From Branchiostoma floridae (taxonomy: Eukaryota; Chordata; Leptocardii; Amphioxiformes; Branchiostomatidae), in contig NC_049985.1 of assembly GCF_000003815.2 (NCBI RefSeq), positions 2,237,645 through 2,301,644 of the forward strand: DNA of 64,000 nt, written 5' to 3'. How positions within the stretch are numbered: the first letter of the stretch is position 1; each line of letters begins with the position of its first letter. Below, piece by piece: positions 35,045 to 47,167 of the stretch. Position numbers and translations under genes: made by a program. Under the pieces are notes generated by a model that saw nothing but the letters and a program-made list of their open reading frames with translations, did no database searches and was not told the origin of the DNA.

Positions 35045-38000
35045 ATGGCGTCTCCAAGACACCATCTAGTTTCCTACAAAGGCTTTGTTGTAGAATTTTG
35101 CGATGAAGTTGAAAATACGACACTGGAAGGAACTGTGATCCAGGCCAGGGTTTTCAAGATGGACAGGACCACAGGCAAGTTTGTACAAGTATGTGTGGTT
35201 GACAGTCCTGAAGTTGGACAGCTTCACATCATAACAGCTAACTGTGTGTGCGAGGAGAGCACCGGATCCATCCTTCCATGCGTTCTTTTCCGTAACTGCA
35301 AAGGAGACTCTGGCTTTCCTTGTGTGTTCCAAGCAGCTTTTCTGACAATGGATGGGGACGATGCAAAACTCGTGACCGGTCCAGGAATGTCAGCATCACA
35401 CCGCATGTGTCACAGCAACGTCCTAAAGACCTTCCAGCTCCTACCGGGACCTCGGATTGCGTATCGTTACCATGGAGACCTATGCGTCGCCTGCGACAAA
35501 CAGAACACAGGAACATTCCAACAGCTGAAGATCGCTACGTCGACCTTCGACCCGCTATGGTGGGGAAAGCTGGGAAGGACACTCGTTGCCATGGGAACGG
35601 AGGCATGCTCAGCATCACCTGATCACCAGATGGAAACCGAAGAGGAGATGGTCACCGACCTTGACCTCATCTGGGGTCACAAGTGGATGTATGTTGCCAT
35701 GGAAACCAAAGATGAAGAGTGGAAGAAAAGGGACGGTAGCGTCTTCATTCCTCATCCGTATGCATGTGTGGCTAGGGCGATATGCCTGTTAGAATACAGA
35801 GTGATTAAACAGACAATAGATGGGGATAATCCAGAGCAGGAGGATGCTGATGTCCATCAATCACGTGTGCTGTTAGCGACCAATCAGGGGCAGCTGGTGG
35901 AGCTGGAGGATGGGGAGGTGAGGAGGATTTGTGAGCTGCCGTTTCAGGACCCGTCTGACGTGCGTGTGGCGTATGTCAGCGGAGGGGAGACAGTCGTTCT
36001 TGTGACGTCACCCACAGGAGGGGTGTGTGCGGTGTGGGGCAGCAGCTTCAAGGTACGGCTCAGATTTTTGCCGTAACATAAAGAAAAAAAGTATAGAAAA
36101 AGATCTGTCTGATCAGATTTAGTTCTCTGTGTATATCTGAGAGTAGATGTCAGCTCTGATACTTGCTCTATGATAACATCAGTTGGAGCAAATAAAATCT
36201 ACTTAAATGGTACCAAGGCTAATCTAAAGTTCAGCCCTAAAAATGACTAGGTATATAGGACAGTAAATTAGAACAGTAAATGTACTTTGGATGGATTAGG
36301 TGTATGATAAGATAAACAGCCTCTGGAAGTACTTTAAACTTAATGATCCAGAATTTATCTGATGTGTGATAGTTGTTCTTTTGCTCCAGCCCGCAGGCCA
36401 CTGGCCATCAGCCCACATGGCCCTGACCGACTATTTCCTGTCCCGTGGGACTCAGCAGGTGCTACTGCTATCTGGGAGTGGGGGAGTCTTTGATGGTTTC
36501 CTTCTCACTGATCTAATGGGCTACAACATTACCGATCAGGTGAACTAGCCGGTGTCTACACAGCTCAACTTTATTTTTGTGATCCCAGTTCCCTTTGATT
36601 AAAGAAATCCTGTAAAGATTGATTTTTCCATTATCATGTCTGATGTTTAATTTCTAGTCCAGTGTTTGAGTGCGGTTTATTCAGATTCTTATATTGCTAT
36701 ATCTTTACCCTTCAATTTTGTTCATCAAGTTGACAGAATGGTCTTACAATATAGTTAAGTAACATTTTTTCAGTCAGAGTGATGATACACAGCAAAATTC
36801 TATCAAATGACGGAATGACATTAGCTATCTAGAATTCTGATGTGTTGTTTGATAAGATATACAATTGTTTAAGTGTTTGTTGTAACTTTTTCCCTGGTAC
36901 CACTAACAGCAGGAGGAAGCTGAGGAGGAGACAGATGTGTCTACTAGTACAGACAGGAGTGTACCCATGCAGTCAGCTGTGCAGGCCTTACAAGCCAGGC
37001 TATATGTAAGGCTACTCCCTATTATGACAGGATATGAAATAAGTCAAACATTGCGACTGTGTATTAAAAAATGTCAATTCGGACCTCATACGGACTTCAC
37101 ATACATTGTTATAGCACCTTTTCCAAGGATTTTAACCTCCTTGCCTTAAATCTTTATGAATACTTAAATCTGGAATACTTTTTTAATGTGTACCTTTTTA
37201 TGTGTGTTAATCACAGGAGAGCCAGGCATCCCTGGAGGAGCTGAGGTCCCTGTCAGCTCAGAAGGACAGAGTGATCCAGCAGACCTGCACAGCTCTGAGA
37301 GCCATGGTGCTACAGAGTGGCCACGTTATGGGGCAGGCCGCTCTACCAGAGGATGTAAGCACTCCCTCCTACATGTATATCCTACCTCGCTATACTTTTG
37401 TTCTGTATGGTATAGACTCACTCACTTAATCACTCTCACTCACTCGCTGACTCACTAAGTTCCTCATGCTTGCTCACTCGCTCACTCATTCATTCACTTA
37501 GAAGTTACTCATACTTACACTCAGACACTAACTCTCTTACTCACCAACTCTCTCAGTAACTCACTTACTCACTCTTACTCTCACACTCACTCACTCTCAG
37601 TAACTCTCTCACTCACTCTCTTACTCACCCACTCTCTCAGTAACTCACACTCACTCTCAGTAACTCTCTCACTCACTCTCTTACTCACCCACTCTCTCAG
37701 TAACTCACACTCTCTCAGTAACTCTCTCACTCACTCTCTTACTCACCCACTCTCTCAGTAACTCACTCACTCATACTCTCACACCCACTCACTCTCTTAC
37801 TCTCACACTTACTCTCACTCTCTCAGTAACTCACTGACTCACTCTCTTCCTCTCACTCTCACTTACAGGTGCCATTGTCATGCTGGATAACACTGAAGGT
37901 TTAGGAGGTGAAATCTTCCATTATGCTGTATGTCCTTCTCTTGCAAGGTTGTCCCCATAGACATCATTCATAGCTTGGGAAAATGACAGCTCAGAGACGA

Positions 38001-40570
38001 CAGTATTCTACCAGTTTCGACTTTAATTTGTCTTTCTCAAGAAATCAAGGTTGTCCCCATAGGTTTCGTCCTTCCTTGTTGCTCCATTGACTAATTACTT
38101 TCCTCTTATTTATTGTGTCCCACTTGCAGCCCTCACTGGTGTGCCTGTACAATGGAAAAGGTTTTCCCCCCAGTCCTGACTTGATGCCCCCCTCCCCACC
38201 TATGTCGGACCCCATCACCGTTGTACGAGTCTGGCAGAGGCTGGTTCTGAACCAGTGGGTGGTCGGGCTGGAGATCAGCAACCAGTCAGACAGGTGGGGA
38301 TCTTAACTTGAAAGTTCATCTGTGTTGGTAGAACTCATTATTGGACTTTAAGTCAAACTATATTGGACTCCAATAGGCAGGGATCTTATGTTCCAATGGG
38401 TCCTTCCTGGTGTGAGTAGTTCAAAACTTACAGACCTATGGCCGCACCTGGGTCAATAACTGTCACCTGAGTTAGTGTCAAATGGCAGCTGCTTTAAGAC
38501 TCTTAAGATTTAGCCCTGCCTATATTAAGCTCCTCGAAATTCAGCCTCTGGCTGCGAGGAGAGAGTAGACAGCCCACCCAATAAGAACAAGCAATGCCCC
38601 TTCATTCTGACACCCCTATGTTAGGGTTAGGGTTAGGGGTAGGGGTAGGGGTAGGGGTAGGGGTAGGGGTAGGGGGTGTGAGAACATCAAGGATTTGGAA
38701 CATATGAGTGTAACTAAATAGGGATCTTGTGGTATCAGCATAGGCTATGCAAAATCTATTTAATGGAAGACATCTGCCCATGCATTGATTTTGACCTGTT
38801 TCTGAGATATTTTCTTTCAAGTGACATGCAACAAGAAATCACAGCTGCATTGACATCCATCTAACTTACCTTAAATCAAACAGTTTTCTCTACTGTTTGA
38901 AATAAACTTTCCCACATACAAATGTATTTTCCTTTTTTCCGCAGAACTTTGCAGGACGTACGCCTTGCCCTTGTTAGACACGAGGGTGCTGAAGCTGGTG
39001 CCATGAAGAGTTCAAGATGGAACAATGATAGCACATCTTCATGTAGAGTTGTTTCAACAATCCCTCCCGCAGTAAAACTAGGCTCAGAGACAAGTCATCA
39101 CTTCCAATCCAAGAAACTAAAACTGGACAAAAGTGTGCAACAAGATGTAACAAAACAGAATACTACACTAGTCTGTGTGTCCCCCATACCCAAGTTTGGT
39201 GCCCGCCCATCCTTACAATGTTCTTTACTCCTATCATGGAGAGAAAAAGAAGGGAGAGGTAAAGACAGTGAAGTGGAGTCCAGCTTTAGAGATTTCTGTC
39301 TGGATGTTGGGCATGTGAAGTTGTCCATTGATGACATTACCAACAGACATCTGACTGTGTTTGCGGGGGATGGCAGCAAGACTGGTAAGATCTCGCCTTT
39401 TTTTTTACCTCTTCAGATTCTGTAATCTTTTTCTGTAATTCAGTTTGTCTTTTGATGTTCTTCAGGACCCATCCTCCATCAATACAGAAATTTGCTGCAG
39501 TGGGAAAAATTCACCCCATTGTCAACAAAAAAATCCTAACTGCAAGACATGAAATTGATGAAAGTGTATATTATAAGCTTGAAATAGACATTTTCAAAAA
39601 TGTGAATTCACACAACATAGTCTCCCAAAACAATTAGTATGACTAGAGACAGCCCTTGTGTACACATAACTATTCTGTCTGTAATGCCTGTGAAATTTAC
39701 AGAGTAGCATAGAGATGACTAGGTTGTATAAACTCTTTCAAAAACATTTTTTTCACAGCTGACTTACAGAAGACAGACCTGCTGGCCCTCGAAGCTGTGC
39801 AGTCAGAAACAAGGTTAAAGGTGAGATGTAGCCATGGCAACCTCAGGCAGCTGCCTCAGATGTTGCAGAGCAAACTGGGATTCCAGGCTATCCCAGGCGC
39901 CCCTGGACTGTTCTGTGAGCGGCAGGGACCGCTGCAGTATGTGAGAGTCACCTGTACTGTCATCAGCAGAGCAGAGGCTGAGCTATCTGTTTGTACAAGG
40001 TGGGAGGATTTTGTAATTATGATAGCATTCATCTAGGTGTATTATTGCAGCCAGTAGGTTCCCAATCTGACTCTGAGTGTTGAGGCTGTTAAAATACAGT
40101 GGAAGGAGAAGGATGGATTCTGCCTACCAACACTGTTCCCTAGACACGGTGGATAACAACCCACTGCTTTTATAGCCTCAAAAGACTTTCGGACAACCTT
40201 ATCACTTGAGTCAGATATACATGTAAATGTCGAATTTTGTTCATCATTATCAGTACATATCCTATAGATGCACGTAGAGGAGCGATTTTGGTTCATTCAT
40301 TGCTTGCCTATGTAACTGCTCAGTTTAAAAGACACTGTGTGAATCACTTTTTTTTCTCTCTCCAGAGACCTGCCCCAGCTGTCTCTTCTACTCCACTCCC
40401 TGTACAGCCTCCTTCCCCGAGGAACAAAAGTCCTCCCTGATCTTCAAGACTCCAACATTAAGGAGGAGGTGGAAAAGTATGTGAAATCTGTGGACACTGA
40501 GCAGCCACACATGGGCAGCAAGCTCAGAACTTTACTACAGTGGGAGGGAGTGGAGAAGGAACAAGAGTGA
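35045..40570 (+). CDS. FANCB: FANCB, Fanconi anaemia core-complex subunit B (complete, 8 exons)
   Basis: Exons: 35045-36052, 36390-36539, 36910-37005, 37217-37354, 38130-38293, 38945-39384, 39759-39999, 40366-40570. All junctions are GT-AG and in phase, giving about 813 residues (human 859). The clearest matches to human FANCB are CELPFQDPSDV followed by VSGGETVVLV and GGVCAVWGSSFK across the exon 1 end, then ALTDYFLSRGTQQVLLL and FLLTDLMGYNITD in exon 2. Exons 3-4 encode a short acidic stretch and a coiled coil (SLEELRSLSAQKDRVIQQT). In vertebrates FANCB joins FANCL and FAAP100 as the catalytic module that monoubiquitinates FANCD2-FANCI in the nucleus. The start has a good Kozak context (CACCATGG). 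A 30-base phase-0 mini-exon near 37869 is possible but was left out. Confidence 0.92.
37415..37868 (+). repeat. CTCA-type minisatellite in FANCB intron 4
   Basis: About 450 bases built from CTCACT with a higher-order unit (CTCTCAGTAACTCTCTCACT, CACTCTCTTACTCACCCACT) repeated at least four times. It ends just before an AG and is almost purely pyrimidine and A on the plus strand. Confidence 0.85.
38385..38580 (+). repeat. Interspersed repeat, also at 18318-18470 and 19235-19490
   Basis: Shared motifs are CTTCCTGGTGTGAGT with GTTCAAAAC and ACAG, TAATTACTGTC or similar, and TTCAGCCTCTGGCTGCGAGG with AGAGTAG. The three copies lie in FANCB intron 5, MOSPD2 intron 6 and MOSPD2 intron 5. The type is unknown, probably a SINE or DNA-element derivative. 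Confidence 0.6.
38620..38676 (+). repeat. Interstitial telomere-like repeat
   Basis: GTTAGGGTTAGGG changes into a run of GGGGTA units. It lies in FANCB intron 5 on the sense strand, so it could form a G-quadruplex in the pre-mRNA. Its context (ACACCCCTATG before, GTGTGAGAACATC after) suggests it is the core of a dispersed repeat. Confidence 0.8.
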
Positions 40571-41145
40571 TGCTTTCATACAGATGACAGGGCCTACAAG
40601 ACGTGTTGCCATCTGGCTGAATGTTTAGATTCATAGAAGTTAAAAGTTGATTTGCCGATGAGTCTGTCAGCTTGAAATGATACTTTTGTCAGTTATATTG
40701 TCAAAGTTCTCTCAATCACCACACAATTTGACAGATCAACTGATGTGCAGAGACCCCTGAGCCCAGCACAATGTGATGGGGTAAGTATTTTTGTGAAAAA
40801 TATGCTTGAGTCTCCTTGTTAATATTGGGGACAGGTACAAATGTACACCTTAAGCCCCTTAACAGGTGTCATCATAATGTAAAAATCTGTGTGGAACTGT
40901 GTCATAAGATGGTTTACTACTTGAATTTTATTGTTTCAATGTTTGTGGCATATACATGTGTAACATAGAAATTTACATTGTCATTTCCCAGAGTGTAACA
41001 TTACTGTCTAAATGTCTTCACTGACAGGTTATATTGGCAAAATATGTACAGGTGTGTTATGTTGTAGACAGTTACTTGGGTTTGGCAAAAAAACTTTTCT
41101 ACATTCAGTGTGCTAGAAAAATAGTACAACTCTACAATAAATATA
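40571..41145 (+). other. Probable FANCB 3' untranslated region
   Basis: Non-coding sequence after the FANCB stop, containing a canonical AATAAA at 41136-41141 followed by a T-rich stretch. The transcript end is inferred to fall at about 41155-41165. Confidence 0.5.
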
Positions 41146-42535
41146 TTTACTCTCAACAGAAGTCTAGCTTCCTACATGCATCCTCATTGGATAACTTAAG
41201 CATACAGATTTGAGGATCCTTAACTGAGTGCTCTTAATTCCACTCATTAGTGCTTATATTCACAAAAATATAGCATCTACATGTACTACATCATGCTTTG
41301 CATTATACAGTGGCATGGAAATCATGTCGACTTTTGATCAAAATATGCAAGAAAGCCACATTGTTGAAAAGTTTGAAAATTCAACTCCTATTGCAAAATA
41401 TATTGTATTTATGTTTGTGCACTATTTGTACATATCATTCATTTACATATTTGTGCCCATGATAAATGTAAATTTACTATATATTTATCATGTGTAACAA
41501 GACCTTTTCACTTCAATGTTTAGTTGTTACCTCCATGAAAAACGAAGGTATTTTCAAGTGTCTGTTTATGTTTCCAGATATTTGTGGTCAGCATAACTCA
41601 ACAATCTCTGGATGGATTCTGATGGTATTTGGCATGTGGGTAGGTAGGTTTGTTTGTGTGTGCATTTGTGTTTCCAGATATTTGTGGTCAGCATAACTTA
41701 AGAACCCCTGAATGGATTCTGATGCTATTTGGTATGCCGGTAGGTCTTATTTTTGTTTGCACTCTCCACTTTTGTCCCTCTTTATACTTCCACCATTGCT
41801 TTTCAGTTGAACTAGAAACACCTCAATATCAGTTCACCTCAATGAACATACATGTACAGTTTGTCCACCAGTACATCAACATTCAGCATGTAGCCAAATG
41901 TGTCGTCAGTCCACGTATGGCAGTGTTCTTGTCTCACCCCTAACCTGCTGTGTTCAGATGCTGTACATTCCGCATATGGTCAAATTGTCAAAGATCAGCA
42001 GGTAGTCAGTTGCACGCATCTTGTCGCAAAGGAAGATGACTTAAGGACCCATAGACACCTTGAAGGACATTATGACGACTATGTATCAACAGTCAGTAGT
42101 AGACATGTAGAGCTGTCTGGTCACAAAAGACTCCTAGGACTCATAGATACCTTGGAAAATCACCAGTACCATGCATATGGGGAAGAAATTCTCGCATGCA
42201 TGCATGGAAAAGACCTTAACCACCAAAAGATGTTGTTTCTCGTGAAAGTCCTGGCTTTGGGATGTCTCAGATTGTTTTTTTTCAAATCTAAGAGCTCTAG
42301 CATTGAAACTCCTGAGAGTACGATGCCATTGCTAAAGTCCAGGGTGTTCTGAAGCAGATGAGCGCCTCATACAAGGAATTTGTGCTTTTGGAATGTTCCC
42401 CTTAAAGAGTCTTCCAAGTTCTTCAAGCATGATTACAGATGTGAGAAATCAGTCCTTTAGAACCAGAACTTTCTGTTTTGTGAGGCACATTGAAGAATCA
42501 AGTTCGTTTTAAGATGGGAAAACAGATTCCTTCAT
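41146..42535. other. No gene seen; short dispersed repeats
   Basis: Two direct copies of TTTCCAGATATTTGTGGTCA followed by GCATAACT and GGATTCTGATG lie at about 41572 and 41673. Similar wording occurs at 32140-32250 and, inverted, at 62345-62440. A 150-codon open frame at 41900-42352 has no family signature and is probably chance. Confidence 0.45.
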
Positions 42536-42539
42536 AATC

Positions 42540-42915
42540 ATATGCAGATGTGTCGTAGCCCTGTTAACTTTTGCTGTCAATATCTTGCTGTGGCTAGATA
42601 TTGAGACCTGGAACGTCTCCAAACATGTTTGTCTTTGTGAGGTTTTTGAGAGCCCAGCAAAATGAGACTATGCTCCTCAGAAACAGATGAGTCTGCCCAA
42701 CGTGTGGTAGCCCTGTTTGCTGCCTCTGCCCGTGTCCTTGAATGTCTTCAAACTTGTCTTTATCAACCTTAAGAGCCCAGCAAGAGGAGTCTATGTCTTC
42801 AGACGCACATGAGGCACCTCCTTAAATAGTCTTTTTCAAGAGATCACAGTCTTTCAGAAGCATATGAGCCTGCCCAGCGTGTGGTAGCCCTGTTTGCTGT
42901 CTGTGTCCGTGTCGC
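42540..42915 (-). repeat. Duplicated 3' end of the fibrinogen-like gene's last exon
   Basis: The coding end and stop region at about 42860-42912 (plus sense GCCTGCCCAGCGTGTGGTAG, CCCTGTTTGCTG) recurs at about 42690-42745 with GTCTGCCCAACGTGTGGTAG. A third, weaker copy lies at about 42545-42590 (TGTCGTAGCCCTGTTAAC). The extra copies are downstream of the true stop codon at 42854. Confidence 0.7.
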
Positions 42916-45900
42916 CGAACCTGAGCTGTGTGACAGGCAGGTGTCTCTTGTGCATGAGCCAGCCGGAGTCCTCCTGCCAGCTGGCCAGCCCAGAGTCGCA
43001 CTTACAAGCTCGGCCTCCGCCACAGGTGCCTGCAAACAATGACAGTTGTACGTTTAAAGCAAACGCAGATTTGTGATCTATTTGGGGAAACCGAATTTTG
43101 CCCAATTTTTCAGACAAACTTTCATGTCGCATTGACAGTGGACCTTAAAAACATTCAATTGATTTGATTCACTCACAAGGGACAGGCTGTCAATAATTTG
43201 GTCATTCTTACTAAGGAAGGTGCTACCAAGAGTTCAGCAAGAGTTAAGATCGAAAGTTTAGACTTATTAAGTTTTATTGCATAAAGATAAATTGGTTTAT
43301 ACACATTCATACACATCATTTCTGTTGTGGAAGGCATCTTCTGAAGTAAAGATAACATTTGCCGTAGATGATAAGTATGTATACGGATTCGTTGTCAAAA
43401 AAGACACCAACTACAATATATTATAAAGCTCTATTTCTGTACACAAAGCAGAGTGCTCGCCAATAATCATTCGCATTTTCGATTTTTACAATATCAATGG
43501 CCATCAAATATGAACTTTCATTCAACATTACCTGCTTCTCCACACGCGCAGTTGTTTGTCCCGGGTTTCCCCCCTCCCCAGTAGTCCTTTCTCCGGCCGT
43601 CAGCTGACAACCACCAGGCGAACCCCGTACTGCCTCTGTGCAGGACCGAGCTCAGGCATTCATACTACAAAGATGAAATATTGCAGGGAATTACTTTGCA
43701 TCACACAAAGGTTCAGTTTTGCTAGGGTGTTCTAATGTTATTAATCTCAAATGGTGAAATGTTCCAAACCAAATGCTATTACCTTAGTAGATTAAAGGCA
43801 GTACAAAGAAGAAAATACGGCTTGAAAGTGGGGTAATATTCAAAAGAGTCAGTTTGATTCTGGAAAAACTGATCTCAGTTAATGTCTTTTACAATATTAC
43901 TCGTATCACACCTTCGCCTGGGTACCATCCTAACCCTTGGCTGGGTTCCGCTTTCCGCTTTTGGGGCATGGTCGGGCCCGGGTCCATTCTAACTCGGAGA
44001 TAAAATAACCCGGGATCTAATCGTAAGCACATCGACAGGTACCCCAAAGTAATCCGGCAGTCCAACGGGACAAATTTGTGGCTTCGGGGTGGGGCTACAG
44101 TCCCAACGACCACAGGGGCAAATGTGACCGTAATATTAAGCAAGCAAAAGGGGAGAGCCAACATACAGTAACTACGGACGACGGTACCCAGACTAATCAA
44201 ACCTTGCTGTTATGTAAACATTTGTGTAATCTCTTAAGCTGGAGACCAAAGGTCCATGTACGATAGAAACAGAAAACACGCCGCCACCGGTACCTTGATG
44301 AACTGCATACATCTCTTGGACCTCCTGATGACGGCCCGGATCTGCTCCAGGGACGTCCAGTAGGTGATGTTGCGGAAGTACGACCCGGGCTCCCCGTAAC
44401 CCTCCACCACCGTGCGGGACTCGCTGTCGTGCCCGAAAGACGACGCGACTAAAAACAATCAATACATAATGTTCACATAACGTTACATGTACGAGGTTAC
44501 ACCTGCGTTTGGTTCAAGTCTTCAGATAACAGTTTCCCTTGCTGGTCTTAAATACTAATATGATTAACATCGTTCGGGCCTCGTTGTCGTGCCCGAAAGA
44601 CGAAGCAACTAAAAACAATCAATACATAATGTTCACATAACGTTACATGTACGAGGTTACACCTGCGTTTGGTTCAAGTCTTCAGATAACAGTTTTCCTT
44701 GCTGGTCTTAAATATGTTTAACATAGTGCGGGCATCGCTGTCGTGCCCGAACGACGACGCAACTGAAAACAAGCAATACATGATATTCACATTCATGTAC
44801 GAGATTACAGATGAGTTTGGTTCAAGTCTTCAGATGACAGGTTTTTATTTTACTCGCAGTTCGTCGACACATTTAGCTAAAATGCCCGAATGTTCAGGAC
44901 ACCGGAAACATTCAATGCACAATAAACCATCATCTCATAGTTCTGAGCACAGATGTGGTCTCATATGAGCTCAATTGGCCTAGAACGGAATGAAATCGTT
45001 AGGATAATAAAATACAACGTCCGTCCCTACCTGCATCTCCGACGCGTTCACACTGCACGGGAGTCGGCGGCACGCCCTGTCCCGGGCCGTCAGGGTCTAT
45101 GGAGTAAATCTCTCCCGAACGGAACTCTTTCCCCAACGTCTCGGAAACTTCTGTGCAGCTGGCAGGAAGAACTGGAAGGGAGTAAATGATTTGATACATC
45201 TTTGGCAGGAATAATTTTCACAATAAATAATTTTACTTTCTTCTGATATCAAATTTCAATTTTGTTAATGTTGAATTTTAATTTTTGTAATGTCGAACGC
45301 CATTTTACTCAAATTTTAAAGTTTGAAATGCCGAATTTCAAATGATGGGCAGTGCAGTTTAAAGCATTACTTCACATGAAATGTAATAATGATCAAAGAT
45401 GTCCACATAAGCACATATTTGCTAATGTTATGTTATCTTGTTCAGCAAAGGGCGTGCCAGTCAATGTGAATAGAACTAAATCTGAATCTGCAAGTGCGTG
45501 GCTTCATAAAACTCAGAGATAGCAAGATTTAAATGAACACTACTGAAAAATGTTTTTGTCTAATACAATTACCGGTATTGACAAGCTTGTTGGAGAAATG
45601 CATACGAATGATGAGGACAGCTTTATTGCATGTCAAGAGCTGAATATTAGCCAAAGGTGATCATAAAATGTAGGAAGGTTGGTCCGTCAAAAATGGATGC
45701 ATGAGAGTCCCCACCATGACATGACTGACAGCCTCCCGATGACGTGTTCCACCCCGGTAAGTCCCTGCCCTGCGCCGATGACGCCGGTTCCCCGAGAATT
45801 CCCGACAGCTTCTGCTGCAGAATCCGCTGCGACCGCTCCATCTCCGAGTTCCTCAGCCTGAGCCCCTCCACCTCGTCCAGCAGCTCGTCCTGGTCGTGAA

Positions 45901-47167
45901 GCTGTCCGTAGAGTTGTTGAAGTTCCTCCCTCAGCTCGCTGGCTGACTTCCCGTCCAGGGCCAACAGGCGCTTCTCTCTGTTTGGGGTTGTGACGCCGGA
46001 ATCGTCTTCGCTGTCGTCTTGGTCCTGTACGTCTCTGGGCCCTATGATGCGCGGTGTGGTCGGGCCATGGTCGGGCTTGGAGGGTTTCTTACCCTTCCGC
46101 AGGGTTTCCATTTCCTGAAAAATATAAAAGTGATCGCATATGAAGTCATTGAACAGGTGAGCTAATCTTTCATTGGTCGTGACAGAAAAAAAATAGACGT
46201 TATGTAACGTATTTATAGATTATCTATCGGGCGAGGTTTTTCTTTCCTTCCTGAGGGTTTCGATTTCCTGTAAAAGAGTAAAAATCATCTCGGACCTGTT
46301 GATCTCAAATTAACTCAATGTTTTGAAATGAATAAATAAATAGATAATTAAGTTGTCCACGGCGTAATGTCCCGTCCTTAGGATTGCTACACTTTCCAGT
46401 AGCGTGAATGCCAGGTGAGCGACAACAGGCGGAAATCGAACTCACGACCATTGGTCCAGAGGCAGGGTCTCTAACCACTGGGCTATGCTCCCAACGTGGT
46501 AGCATGACATTTCGGCGTAAGGGCAGTTTGGCCTCTAGCCGAACAGGACGATTCGGCACTGGATCCAGGAAGACTCGGGTTATAGTTAGGATTAGGGTTG
46601 AGTTAAGGCGTCCTCTTGACAGTCCTAGGGCTGATGCCGCATCGTCCTGATCGAGTAGAGGCCGACCTGTCCACGACCCGAAAGGTCGGACAATCACGAG
46701 ACGCTTATTCCTATTTTCCCCTAACTATCGCAGAGTGGAATTTGTCATCACCAAGCACAGCAAGGGCATCTTCGCTAGATAGTTTTAAAGAACGCTTGAA
46801 GATAGATGGGCAAAAGTTGCGTCTGATAGGTCGTTCAGTGCAAAACAACCAGAAGCTGGCGTGTTATTCAAAAGGTCGGTGCTAGATGACAAAACAAAGA
46901 CGACAGAAAAAGGCCACGTTTATTCCTATCAACTTCTGCTTGGAGAGTAGGTTATAACAGCTATATTGATATAGATACGCGCATATGTACCTTTAGAAGC
47001 GCCTGGTTCTGCTGCTGAAGCCGCTTGACCTCGTCCCACAGCATGTTGGTGGGGCGGCTCTCCAGCGCCAGCACCCGCTGCTCCATGACGTGATGCGTGC
47101 TCTGCAGGAACTCGTTCTGCCGCCGCAGCTGCTGAACCATCTCCTGAACACCCTGCTGGTCCAAGAC
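42854..47167 (-). CDS. Coiled-coil protein with C-terminal CNTNAP-type fibrinogen-like domain, 5' end not found
   Basis: Exons in transcript order: 46991-47167, 45715-46114, 45031-45171, 44294-44448, 43532-43664, 42854-43029. Phases join throughout. The first two exons encode heptad-rich coiled coils (VQQLRRQNEFLQ, VKRLQQQNQALLK, ELREELQQLYGQL) around an acidic linker. The last four encode a domain like the fibrinogen-like region of contactin-associated proteins and neurexin IV: GEIYSIDPDGPGQG, EPGSYFRNITYW, CMQFIK, DYWGGGKPGTNNCACGEAG, WQEDSGWLMHKRHLPV, LRFGDTD and YHTLGRLIC. In CNTNAPs this module sits mid-protein among laminin-G domains; here it ends the chain after coiled coils, so this is probably an oligomeric secreted or type II membrane lectin-like protein. 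I found no signal or anchor exon between 47168 and 49039. Several exon edges are tandemly copied. Confidence 0.8.
44430..44850 (-). repeat. Three tandem copies of an acceptor and exon start in the fibrinogen-like gene
   Basis: The true exon start (acceptor at 44448; protein VASSFGHDSESRTV) is repeated upstream with acceptors at about 44611 and 44764. The copies read VASSFGHDNEARTM and VASSFGHDSDARTM. Each copy keeps the TTTTTAG or TTTTCAG acceptor and about 100 bases of the same intron (ACGTTACATGTACGAGG, GGTTCAAGTCTTCAGAT). The unit is about 155-160 bp. Confidence 0.88.
46380..46505 (-). mobile_element. tRNA-like SINE head
   Basis: The minus strand reads GAGCATAGCCCAGTGGTTAG (A-box like) and TGGTCGTGAGTTCGATTTCC (B-box like), the arrangement of a tRNA-derived Pol III promoter. 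It is too degraded to fold as a tRNA. A similar fragment is at 48365-48440. Confidence 0.55.
46690..46810 (+). mobile_element. LINE reverse-transcriptase C-terminal fragment
   Basis: The plus strand reads DAYSYFPLTIAEWN, then TARASSLDSFKERLKID. This resembles the conserved end of CR1/Jockey-type LINE ORF2 (FFPRTI..WN, LDSFK.RL). It is short and isolated, in an intron of the fibrinogen-like gene. Confidence 0.6.

Noticed and set aside
37869-37898. Extra 30-base phase-0 exon in FANCB
   Set aside because: An AG precedes it and a GT follows, but the sequence has no recalled match in FANCB and the preceding AG is part of the CTCA array end.
38620-38676. Chromosome end
   Set aside because: The tract is short and imperfect, and lies inside a FANCB intron between coding exons.
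41900-42352. 150-codon plus-strand open frame
   Set aside because: No domain, no splice context and no paralogue; composition fits chance open sequence.
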